A program made the position numbers and the translations under genes. Of a DNA stretch of 35,506 bases, positions 5,774-12,363 are shown one piece after another; position 1 is the first letter of the stretch; each line of letters opens with the position of its first letter. The DNA is taken from positions 1-35,506 of the IMG/VR virus record IMGVR_UViG_3300025914_000029. One strand, written 5' to 3'. Below the pieces are notes generated by a model. The model did not search any database, was not told the origin of the DNA, and was given only the letters and a program-made list of their open reading frames with translations. The DNA comes from a virus.

Positions 5774-6217
5774 ATAAATCTAAATTGGTTGACCTAACTG
5801 GACTGTGGGACTGTCAGACTGTAGCCCCTCGCCCTGGGTGGGTCAACCCCTCTAGGCGCCATAACTTAGCTCTCCTATCTAACTCATGTATGGGAGCTAA
5901 GTTATATACCCTACACTGCGGTAGCAGTGCTATCTACCATAAGTACTCCCTACGGGAGTTAGATGTATGTATATTAGGTAGTGTTCGTACATGGCGGCAT
6001 AAATATAGGGGTACTTAAAATTAAAAACTCTTATTAATTAATACTTATGATTCGAGTTTGTATTTTAGATACCCCCTATACACTTACTATGTATGTATAC
6101 ACCTAAGTAGAGTAGAGAGACATAAGATTCCATACCCGAGGGGGCAGGGAGGGGTGGAGGCGTAGCCTACGGTCTGGGAGTCTGGCGGTCCACTTAGATG
6201 TACGAGTTTAGATTTAT
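5774..6217 (+). ncRNA. candidate large structured RNA (about 440 nt), family unknown
   Basis: This gene-free stretch folds into one nested structure. The outer stem pairs 5774-5824 with 6217-6167: 38 Watson-Crick pairs, 6 G-U pairs and 7 mismatches, no gaps. It continues as 5825-5836 with 6145-6154 (10 bp, 2-nt bulge) and 5847-5852 with 6138-6143 (6 bp). Inside are perfect hairpins 5861-5872/5894-5905 (12 bp), 5914-5919/5924-5929 (6 bp, loop GGTA) and 5945-5950/5954-5959 (6 bp). A rod follows: 5974-5994/6087-6106, 6004-6021/6062-6080 and 6025-6030/6054-6059. Across the outer stem and rod, ten imperfect pairs are G-U on the + strand and only two would be on the - strand, which favours a + strand transcript. 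A weak + strand promoter (TTGGAG at 5749, TATATA at 5771) is possible. Size and phage setting recall GOLLD/ROOL RNAs, but no family match is claimed. A replication origin is an alternative. Confidence 0.6.
5801..5824 (+). repeat. three tandem 8-bp repeats, GACTGTNN
   Basis: GACTGTGG, GACTGTCA and GACTGTAG follow one another without spacing at 5801-5808, 5809-5816 and 5817-5824. They lie in the left arm of the outer stem of the structured region, and the right arm carries the degenerate partner (GTCTGGGA, GTCTGGCG at 6172-6187). Tandem short repeats can be iterons or protein-binding sites. Here they may simply be the repetitive half of a long RNA helix. Confidence 0.6.
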
Positions 6218-6513
6218 CCTTGATTCTTGTAGTATTTAGCGAATTCTCCATCTTCACATTGAGAAGCCCAGAATGCAGCATTTGCATTAACTGCATGTAT
6301 CATTTGAGCTTGCATTGATTCAATCATATCCAACTTACTTTGTTTTGTAAGTGTGGAATCCTCTGAGAAGCTTCTCAGGGCTTTTGCCATAAACTGAAAC
6401 TGCACTGTTTGGTAAGGCAAACCTTTAGTTTTCATATATGAATCTCCATTGAACGGGGGAAAAATCACTTTATAAACTCCCCCATTTCTGAGAGAGTCTA
6501 AAAGGAATCTCAC
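6214..6513 (-). CDS. hypothetical protein, 99 aa, GTG start
   Basis: I do not recognise this small helical protein (MRFLLDSLRNGGVYKVI, then a middle containing FQFMAKALRSFSEDSTLTK). The GTG at 6513 forms a GTGA overlap with the upstream stop, which supports this start and translational coupling. The stop codon (6214-6216) sits inside the right arm of the long inverted repeat, so ribosomes finishing here would disrupt that arm if both were on the same transcript. The C-terminus is Lys/Asn-rich. Confidence 0.66.
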   Translation of the reverse strand: MRFLLDSLRNGGVYKVIFPPFNGDSYMKTKGLPYQTVQFQFMAKALRSFSEDSTLTKQSKLDMIESMQAQMIHAVNANAAFWASQCEDGEFAKYYKNQG

Positions 6514-7163
6514 AACTCAAGCAGAGCATCCATATCAGGTTTCTTCTCCATTGCTTCCAATCGAGCCATCAGCTTTTTGTATACATCATCTTCATTGGTG
6601 CTCAATTCCAGTGCTTTCTTGCATCCCGCAATCTGTGCAGGATTCAGGAGAGTTTTCCCTCCTGCGAGACTTGCCAAAATCCCCTTGTATGCATTCAGGT
6701 GTTGATTAATTACCTTCTCATTCTCTCCCGTAAGGGATGTGAAATTGAGTTTATCTGCAATCGTCACCGAGAGATTATCACTCAGGTTTTCTGTGAACCA
6801 TTCTTCTACCTTTTCCTTCGTCAATCTCCCACCTGTTGCCTCTGCTTCGAGATAACCGATGCATGCATCAATAGAAATCTCTTCGTCACTCACAGATGCG
6901 AGATTCCCTTGAGAGGATTCATAGAGAGAGCGGATGATTCCATCCTGCGCATTCTCCAGCATACTCACAACATGCGGAAGCAAACGTTCAAGTTGATCTT
7001 CATCGATAGAAGTAATTACCGGCACACTCACTGCAATGCTTTTGTATTTCGCAGGTGTCTTCTTGGTGCTCTTATACCCAACCTTTGCAAGTCTCTGATC
7101 TGCCATCGCTTGAGTTTCCCCAGCAACAAACGGAACCACTGAGTGACGATTAGAAATAGACAT
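6510..7163 (-). CDS. hypothetical early-block protein, 217 aa
   Basis: This is a soluble, mostly helical acidic protein of unknown function. The N-terminal 50 residues are basic and flexible (VGYKSTKKTPAKYKSIAV). Residues 50-100 form acidic helices (SIDEDQLERLLPHVVSM). A Glu/Lys-rich helical region and a Gly-containing segment (GILASLAGGKTLLNPAQ) follow, then a C-terminal charged helix ending MDALLEL. The GGKT is not part of a convincing Walker A because there is no preceding beta strand and no Walker B. AGGAGA lies 10-15 nt before the ATG. Base use is slightly more GC-rich than its neighbours by eye. It may be a conserved early phage protein, but I cannot name one. Confidence 0.78.
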   Translation of the reverse strand: MSISNRHSVVPFVAGETQAMADQRLAKVGYKSTKKTPAKYKSIAVSVPVITSIDEDQLERLLPHVVSMLENAQDGIIRSLYESSQGNLASVSDEEISIDACIGYLEAEATGGRLTKEKVEEWFTENLSDNLSVTIADKLNFTSLTGENEKVINQHLNAYKGILASLAGGKTLLNPAQIAGCKKALELSTNEDDVYKKLMARLEAMEKKPDMDALLEL

Positions 7164-7165
7164 GA

Positions 7166-7246
7166 TTAGAATCTCCTAACAAACTTGATGACTGGAATTG
7201 AAAGTAGTGCGCCAGTCAGAACACACATGAGAATTGCAAGAATCAT
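7166..7246 (-). CDS. 26-aa membrane micro-peptide
   Basis: This 26-residue product is almost entirely one membrane helix (MILAILMCVLTGALL), with a short basic end (IKFVRRF). The ATG at 7246 forms an ATGA overlap with the 72-aa gene upstream, and the following gene's AGGAGA lies inside its last codons. It therefore fits exactly between two accepted genes. The positive C-terminus predicts N-out, C-in orientation. No family can be assigned at this length. It could also be a short leader whose translation couples its neighbours. Confidence 0.45.
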   Translation of the reverse strand: MILAILMCVLTGALLSIPVIKFVRRF

Positions 7247-7461
7247 TCAAACCTCACCCACTCATACACATATCGGTGATTCCAACAATCGAGCACATCT
7301 GCATCTGGATAACATTGTGCCCACTCAATTGCTTCATCTTGCCGGAGGCAGTAGTGAGTGACATTGTACTCTCGTGAGTAGGTTGTGTAACCGAAGTTAG
7401 CACAGATGAGACGGTAGGATGCTTTGAGCAATTGCACTACCTTTCTACTGACTGATTTCAT
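7243..7461 (-). CDS. hypothetical protein, 72 aa, first gene of the leftward block
   Basis: This is the first gene of the leftward block. The N-terminus is basic (MKSVSRKVVQLLKASYRLI) and the rest is rich in aromatic residues, with three Cys. A segment resembling small phage host-takeover proteins (EYNVTHYCLRQDEAIEW) is noted only by composition. GAGAGAG lies about 12 nt upstream of the ATG. Being first in the block and adjacent to the divergent control region makes it a likely immediate-early gene. The function is unknown. Confidence 0.66.
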   Translation of the reverse strand: MKSVSRKVVQLLKASYRLICANFGYTTYSREYNVTHYCLRQDEAIEWAQCYPDADVLDCWNHRYVYEWVRFE

Positions 7462-7553
7462 ATCTAGTTTCTCTCTCAGTTAGAATCAAAATCAACATCT
7501 AAACAACATGATCCAATCATAGTTCAACCTGCCATCAAAAACAAGAAGAAAAG

Positions 7554-7570
7554 TGTAACAATATGTAACA
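7554..7570 (+). repeat. two TGTAACA repeats one helical turn apart
   Basis: TGTAACA occurs at 7554-7560 and 7564-7570, a 10-bp period that places both copies on the same face of the DNA. The position about 100 bp upstream of the leftward block suits a repressor or activator site. No protein is assigned. Confidence 0.45.
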
Positions 7571-7607
7571 GTAAATCTCCTCACATCTTCCCTGCCACCA
7601 AACTTCA

Positions 7608-7632
7608 TGAGAATACAACTGAGAATGAGAAT
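7608..7632 (+). repeat. three TGAGAAT repeats with 12- and 6-bp spacing
   Basis: TGAGAAT starts at 7608, 7620 and 7626; the last two share a T. The spacings are multiples of 6 bp. They are followed by a small dyad (GATT-CGC-AATC, 7633-7643). A regulatory binding site is plausible in this divergent region. Chance cannot be excluded because the motif is short. Confidence 0.35.
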
Positions 7633-7819
7633 GATTCGCAATCAAAGATGGGAGGGGTAGAGGCTTTTTTGGTTCTGGTTGGCTGCCTATGCCTAAACGC
7701 ACACCCAAAAATTACTAAACTTTTTTGAATTGCCTCCTGTAACTAACTATCCCCAGCACTTTGTCATCATTCCTGGTTTATACTTCACCAACTCGTTTCC
7801 TATCTCACCAATTCTTGCC

Positions 7820-8398
7820 ATGAGTACCACAACCACCTCCACAGAAGATCGGGCGCTCACTCTTCTAGGACAAGGAATTGCTCCAGAAATGGTTGCATCT
7901 GCTCTAGGTGTGACACCTTCCAGAATCTCCCAGCTAGTTTCTGATCCAGAATTTGCCGCCCAGGTTGCAGACTTGAGGTTTAAAAATCTCTCGCGCCACA
8001 ATGAGAGAGACAATAAATATGATTCCCTAGAAGACACTCTCCTAGAAAAACTCGAGGATGTAATCCCATACATGGTTCAACCGATGGCAATTTTAAAAGC
8101 AATTGCAACCCTCAACGCTGCAAAACGTAGAGGTTCTTCTGCTCCAGAATCCACAATTAATCAATCCACTGTTGTCAATCTCATCCTTCCTACTCAAGTT
8201 CTCCAACAATTCTCACTCAATTCCGCAAATCAAGTAATTAAAGCTGGCGAACAAGAACTCATTACTGTACAATCAGGACGAATGAAAAATCTCCTAGAAA
8301 CCACTAAAGGACCTCAACATGTCTCAGCTCTTCAATCCAACTCCCGCCCAGAAGTTGCTAACCTCCCAGCTTCTCAAGAAAGCGGAACTCGAAGCTAA
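7820..8398 (+). CDS. terS: terminase small subunit (predicted)
   Basis: This is the predicted DNA-recognition subunit of the packaging motor. Residues 14-41 form a helix-turn-helix (LLGQGIAPEMVASALG, then VTPSRISQLVSDPEF) of the kind found in phage TerS proteins. A charged middle helix (RHNERDNKYDSLEDTLLEKL) and a flexible Ser/Gln-rich C-terminus (to residue 192) follow. The ATG at 7820 (MSTTTTSTED) is preferred over an in-frame TTG at 7730, although no clear ribosome binding site precedes it. It lies directly upstream of the large subunit, with a 49-aa gene overlapping its last 80 nt. The call rests on the HTH, length and position. Confidence 0.78.
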   Translation: MSTTTTSTEDRALTLLGQGIAPEMVASALGVTPSRISQLVSDPEFAAQVADLRFKNLSRHNERDNKYDSLEDTLLEKLEDVIPYMVQPMAILKAIATLNAAKRRGSSAPESTINQSTVVNLILPTQVLQQFSLNSANQVIKAGEQELITVQSGRMKNLLETTKGPQHVSALQSNSRPEVANLPASQESGTRS

Positions 8399-8468
8399 AA
8401 ATAAGCTCGCGGCACGAGACCAACTTCTCCGCATTCAATTACTTCTCGCACAGAAACCTAAAAAATGA
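8319..8468 (+). CDS. 49-aa basic helical protein overlapping both terminase genes
   Basis: This short frame starts with ATG inside the last 80 nt of the small terminase gene. It ends with TGA overlapping the ATG of the large subunit (ATGA). The product is helical and basic: MSQLFNPTPAQKLLTSQLLK, then a charged helix (AELEAKNKLAARDQLL) with a heptad-like Leu pattern and a basic tail (AQKPKK). The large-subunit ATG has no clear binding site of its own, so translation through this frame could bring ribosomes to it. It could be a small packaging accessory protein or simply a coupling cistron. I cannot decide from sequence alone. Confidence 0.6.
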   Translation: MSQLFNPTPAQKLLTSQLLKKAELEAKNKLAARDQLLRIQLLLAQKPKK

Positions 8469-10015
8469 ATCCAAACGATTTAGTTAAGAGATTGGAATTG
8501 GATCTCGGAGTTCCCCAGGAACCTGAACCAGAGCCAATTAAAGAGGCCACATTTGATACTGAGCAAATCCGAGATGCAGCAAAGAACTCTCTAGATTTCC
8601 TAGCTGCAATGGCGATGCCCACAGTTTTCAAATATTTCTTCCCGCCAGTTTTCCAAGCGATCTGGAATTGGCTAGTCTCTTATGTTCACCGCACTCGTGA
8701 TTTTTCCCAACTCGCAATCGGTCTTCCACGCGGGTTCGGAAAAACCATGCTCATTAAAATCTTCATCCTCTATGTAATCCTCTTCACCAAGAAACAATTC
8801 ATCCTCATCATCTGTGGTACCCAAACCAAAGCAAATAATATAATCTCTGATATCATGGGGATGCTCAATGAATCTAATATCAAGAAAGTTTTTGGTGATT
8901 GGAAACTTGGTGCAGAATCGGATCGCCAAGATTTAAAACGATTTGGATTCCGAGGAAGAAATATAATTCTCATGGGAGCCGGCGCACAATCTGACATTCG
9001 AGGAATCACCCTAGAAAATGCTCGTCCCGATGTAATGATTTTTGACGATATCCAGACTCGAGAAGATGCAGACTCTGATGTCATATCAGAAAAACTCGAG
9101 ACCTGGATGGTAGGTACCGCCATGAAGGCAAAGTCTCCTGAAGGATGCTTATATGTATTCATCGCCAATATGTATCCTACTAAGCATTCTATGCTCCGCA
9201 AACTTAAAAATAATCCTACATGGACTAAATTTATCGCCGGAGGAATTCTTGCTGACGGTACATCTCTATGGGAAGACTTACAACCTGTCGCTCAATTACT
9301 CAGAGAGTTCGAGAACGATCTTTCCATGGGACGACCAGAGGTTTTCTACTCAGAGGTCTTAAATGATGAAAATGCATCTACTAACAACCACATTGATATC
9401 ACCCGTATCCCGGATAATCCTTACGAATTCGACAGCGTCCACCAAGGAAATTTTATCGTTATCGATCCCTCCAATGACAAATCAAACTCTGACTCAGTCT
9501 CAATTGGTTACTTTGAAATCTTTGATGAGAAACCAGTCGCAGTTGAAATCATTGAAGGACGATTCTCCCCAGGTGATATGATTATGGAATCCCTCAGACT
9601 GGCACTGAGGCGAAATTGTCGTGTAATCACAATGGAATCAAATGGATATCAATACTCAGGTCTCTATTGGTTCCAATATATGTGCAATCAGTATGGACTC
9701 CAGGATGCAGGATTCCACTTTTTAGAAGTCTACTCAGGTTCTACTTCTAAAAACTCACGCATCTTAACCATGTTTAAATCTCTCCTACGAGGCGAAATCT
9801 ATCTTTCTCGTGCCGCTCGTGCTCCTGTATTCTCCCAGATTACCTCCTTTAATCCTCTCAAGTCTCGGAATGTAGATGGAGTTTTAGACTTACTCACCTA
9901 TTCTCTCAAGGTTCTCGAACTTTACGGTGAGTATATCTCTTCCACTCTGCTTCTCGCATTACAGGAAACTCAGGCAATGGAAGTACATTCTGCTCTTGTA
10001 ACCAATGATTTCTAA
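8465..10015 (+). CDS. terL: terminase large subunit
   Basis: This is the ATPase and nuclease of the DNA-packaging motor. It has the Walker A variant LPRGFGKT (residues 87-94), a coupling segment with CGTQTKAN, and Walker B VMIFDDIQ (190-197). The C-terminal RNase H-like nuclease begins with FIVIDPSNDKS (Asp334), with TMESNGYQ (Glu391) and DGVLDLL (Asp475) as likely further metal ligands. The length of 516 aa is in the usual range. Its start overlaps the stop of the 49-aa gene. Packaging type (cos, headful or direct terminal repeats) cannot be inferred here. Confidence 0.95.
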   Translation: MNPNDLVKRLELDLGVPQEPEPEPIKEATFDTEQIRDAAKNSLDFLAAMAMPTVFKYFFPPVFQAIWNWLVSYVHRTRDFSQLAIGLPRGFGKTMLIKIFILYVILFTKKQFILIICGTQTKANNIISDIMGMLNESNIKKVFGDWKLGAESDRQDLKRFGFRGRNIILMGAGAQSDIRGITLENARPDVMIFDDIQTREDADSDVISEKLETWMVGTAMKAKSPEGCLYVFIANMYPTKHSMLRKLKNNPTWTKFIAGGILADGTSLWEDLQPVAQLLREFENDLSMGRPEVFYSEVLNDENASTNNHIDITRIPDNPYEFDSVHQGNFIVIDPSNDKSNSDSVSIGYFEIFDEKPVAVEIIEGRFSPGDMIMESLRLALRRNCRVITMESNGYQYSGLYWFQYMCNQYGLQDAGFHFLEVYSGSTSKNSRILTMFKSLLRGEIYLSRAARAPVFSQITSFNPLKSRNVDGVLDLLTYSLKVLELYGEYISSTLLLALQETQAMEVHSALVTNDF

Positions 10016-10038
10016 CATCAACACTCCTAGGTAAACAG

Positions 10039-12084
10039 ATGGCATCCAACTCCCCACAATATATTGGTAAGCAATCTCAGGAAGGTCTTATCCAATACCA
10101 TCGCCAAACTTCTACCATTGTTCAACGCCAATGGAATCTCAGAGAACAAATGCGCCAAATTGACATGGCGTATCTGAGAGAACAAGATTACACCGCCGAA
10201 AATTGGAAAGCTCGCATCTCCAATAATGCCGGCGACGCCAATAAAATCCAAAATATTACAGTTCCAGTTATCAAACCCCAGATTAATTCTGCTGTAGCTT
10301 ATCAAGCAGCAGTCTTTCTGGGTGAATATCCTATCTTTCCAGTAAATTCCTCTCCTGGAAATGAATCTGCAGCCAAGCAAATGCAGGCAATTTTCGAGGA
10401 AAACTCAATTCGTATGGGTTGGTTGCGAGAGTTTCTCCTCTTTTTCTACGATGGTTTCAAATATAACCTCTCTGCAATGGAGGTTTGCTGGGAAAAAGTC
10501 ACAACTGCAGCAATTGAAACTGATATCTCCTACAAAGGTGGAGTTGAAGGTAAACCAAAAGAAATTATCTGGGCAGGAAACCGAGTAAAACGCTGGGATC
10601 CATATAATGTATACTTTGATACTCGTGTAGTTCCCTACGATATTCCTTCCAAAGGTGAATTTGCAGGTCACACGGAACTGATGTCTCGTACTGCCCTCAA
10701 AACTTTCATTAATTCCCTTGAAACTCGCCTAGAAGCAAATATCCAACCAGCGTTTGAGTCTCCATCTCTCTTAAATGTGGGAGATTCGGGTAATTGGGGC
10801 GCCTCATACTATCTTCCCAGACTTAATCCTGGTGCATTAGTTGATCCAGCTTCCATGCAATCCACAGATTGGATGTCTTGGTCCGGTCTTGCATCGACCT
10901 CAGCTACTGGACTCTCAATCAACTATCGTGGACTCTATGAAGTATCCACTGAGTATGTAAGAATCATTCCAAAAGACTTTGATATTCGTGTCCCATCTGC
11001 AGGAACTCCTCAGGTATGGAAACTAATCATTGTAAACCACAGTGTGGTGATCTATGCGGAACGCCAAACAAATGCTCACGAAAAGATTCCTGTCTTTTTC
11101 GGTCAACCCGCGGAAGATGGTTTAGGTTATCAAACCAAATCCCTTGCAACAGATGCTCTTCCATTTCAACAGACTGCATCCGCACTAATGAACTCTGTTC
11201 TTGCTTCCCGTCGGAGAGCAGTGACAGATCGAGTACTCTACGATCCATCACGGATTTTAGAGGCTCATATCAACAATCCTAATCCATCTGCTAAGATCCC
11301 GGTTCGACCATCTGCGTACGGAAAAAATGTTGCAGAATCGGTATATCAGTTCCCATTTCGAGACGATCAAGCACAAATTGCTCTTGGAGAAATTCAAGGT
11401 TTAGTTCAGTTTAGCAATGTTTTAGCTGGACAAAACCAAGCTCGCCAAGGTCAATTTGTTAAGGGAAACAAAACTGATGGTCAGTGGGATCAAACGATGT
11501 CATCTGCTACATCGAAAGATCAACTCACCGCATTACTCTATGAAGTACAAGTTTTCACTCCGATGAAGGAAGTTCTCAAGATCAATACTCTCCAATATCA
11601 GGGGGCCGGCACAGTTTATTCTCCCTCCCAGAAACAAGAAGTTCAAATCGATCCTCTAGAACTCCGTAAAGCAGTTTTGAATTTTAAGGTTACTGATGGA
11701 TATCTCCCAGAAGATAAAGTGATGTCCACAGATACTCTCAAGGTTGCAATGCAAGTTCTTGGTTCTTCTCCACAACTTGCTGGAGCTTACAATATTGGTC
11801 CTCTCTTTTCCTACATCATGGAAACTGAGAATGCTGATTTGGAACCTTTTGAGAAATCTCCTCAGCAAATTGCATATGAACAAGCTATGGGACAATGGTC
11901 TCAGATGGCTCAATTAGCAATTCAAAAGGGCGCACCATTTAATGTTCCCCAACCTCTCCCACAACAATATGGATATAATCCTCAGATGAGTGATCCAGAA
12001 GAAGCTGGAGAACCTGCATCTGGAGATGAGTCCACTAACCAACCAACTCAGAGAGTGTCCAATGGCAATCCTCTCCCCCAATAA
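10039..12084 (+). CDS. portal protein
   Basis: This is the dodecameric portal at the capsid vertex, the dock for the terminase and the tail. At 681 aa it is in the range of podovirus portals. The N-terminal region is helical with many charged residues (REQMRQIDMAYLREQDYT), followed by the typical portal stretch (ITVPVIKPQINSAVAYQ) and a wing region with long beta segments. The C-terminus is Pro/Gln-rich and flexible (residues about 630-681). Its position between the large terminase and the scaffold supports the call. The last 23 nt overlap the next gene. I see no strong sequence signature for a named portal subfamily. Confidence 0.88.
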   Translation: MASNSPQYIGKQSQEGLIQYHRQTSTIVQRQWNLREQMRQIDMAYLREQDYTAENWKARISNNAGDANKIQNITVPVIKPQINSAVAYQAAVFLGEYPIFPVNSSPGNESAAKQMQAIFEENSIRMGWLREFLLFFYDGFKYNLSAMEVCWEKVTTAAIETDISYKGGVEGKPKEIIWAGNRVKRWDPYNVYFDTRVVPYDIPSKGEFAGHTELMSRTALKTFINSLETRLEANIQPAFESPSLLNVGDSGNWGASYYLPRLNPGALVDPASMQSTDWMSWSGLASTSATGLSINYRGLYEVSTEYVRIIPKDFDIRVPSAGTPQVWKLIIVNHSVVIYAERQTNAHEKIPVFFGQPAEDGLGYQTKSLATDALPFQQTASALMNSVLASRRRAVTDRVLYDPSRILEAHINNPNPSAKIPVRPSAYGKNVAESVYQFPFRDDQAQIALGEIQGLVQFSNVLAGQNQARQGQFVKGNKTDGQWDQTMSSATSKDQLTALLYEVQVFTPMKEVLKINTLQYQGAGTVYSPSQKQEVQIDPLELRKAVLNFKVTDGYLPEDKVMSTDTLKVAMQVLGSSPQLAGAYNIGPLFSYIMETENADLEPFEKSPQQIAYEQAMGQWSQMAQLAIQKGAPFNVPQPLPQQYGYNPQMSDPEEAGEPASGDESTNQPTQRVSNGNPLPQ

Positions 12085-12343
12085 TTCTTTCCAATCCTGG
12101 ATTCTATCTCCCGAAGAATTCACCCAAGGTTCTATTCTCACTTCTCTCCAGAAACAATGTATTCAAAATCAAATCACCCAACTTGCAGAGGAGAAACTCG
12201 CACTCACTCTTGATCCAACCAATCTCCACCAATTTCTCCAACAAGAGGCGGAACTCCAGGGTTCTATTAAGTCTCTAAAATATCTCCTCACTCTTTCCGA
12301 TCAAGCAGAGGCCGCAAATGGTACTGCTTCCATTAACCTCTAA
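12062..12343 (+). CDS. hypothetical protein between portal and scaffold, 93 aa
   Basis: I do not recognise this small helical, Gln/Leu-rich protein. The chosen start is the ATG at 12062 (MAILSPNNSFQSWIL), 23 nt inside the portal gene. A longer reading from 11990 would overlap far more. The C-terminal two thirds form heptad-like helices (KQCIQNQITQLAEEKLAL and AELQGSIKSLKYLLTL) typical of small coiled-coil head proteins. Position suggests a head-assembly accessory. It is followed 20 nt later by the scaffold gene with its own AAGGAA site. Confidence 0.7.
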   Translation: MAILSPNNSFQSWILSPEEFTQGSILTSLQKQCIQNQITQLAEEKLALTLDPTNLHQFLQQEAELQGSIKSLKYLLTLSDQAEAANGTASINL

Positions 12344-12363
12344 TCCCTCAGAAGGAACTTATC

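Larger units (their letters stand above)
7462..7819. promoter_or_regulatory. divergent intergenic control region, about 360 bp
   Basis: This stretch separates the start of the leftward block from the start of the rightward virion block, so both sets of promoters should lie here. It has no convincing gene; an in-frame TTG at 7730 would only extend the terminase small subunit. The only sigma70-like match I find is weak: on the - strand, TTGAAC (7527-7522), 18 nt, then TTTAGA (7503-7498). I could not find a convincing rightward promoter, and the phage may use its own or a modified polymerase. Two sets of direct repeats are annotated separately. A T-run at 7665-7670 has no stem in front of it. 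Confidence 0.6.

Noticed and set aside
5785-6018. A 77-codon + strand frame in the structured region
   Set aside because: It begins with TTG without a ribosome binding site, has an irregular composition, and is fully explained by the stem-loop region it crosses.
6138-6160. G-quadruplex in the G-rich run of the structured region
   Set aside because: The G-runs are better accounted for by pairing with the C-rich segments at 5825-5836 and 5847-5852. A quadruplex remains possible but is not needed.
6087-6296. A 69-codon - strand frame crossing the right arm of the inverted repeat
   Set aside because: It overlaps the end of the supported 99-aa gene in another frame, lacks a binding site, and its sequence has no protein-like pattern.
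6699-7142. A 147-codon + strand frame antisense to the 217-aa gene
   Set aside because: The leftward frame has a good binding site, operon overlaps and protein-like composition; the antisense frame is rich in Cys/Arg and has no start signal.
6510-7163. A P-loop ATPase in the 217-aa protein because of GGKT
   Set aside because: The context lacks a beta strand before it, the GxxxxGK spacing and any Walker B.
7660-7672. Intrinsic terminator at the T-run in the divergent region
   Set aside because: No GC-rich inverted repeat precedes the T-run, and a terminator there would have no upstream rightward gene to serve.
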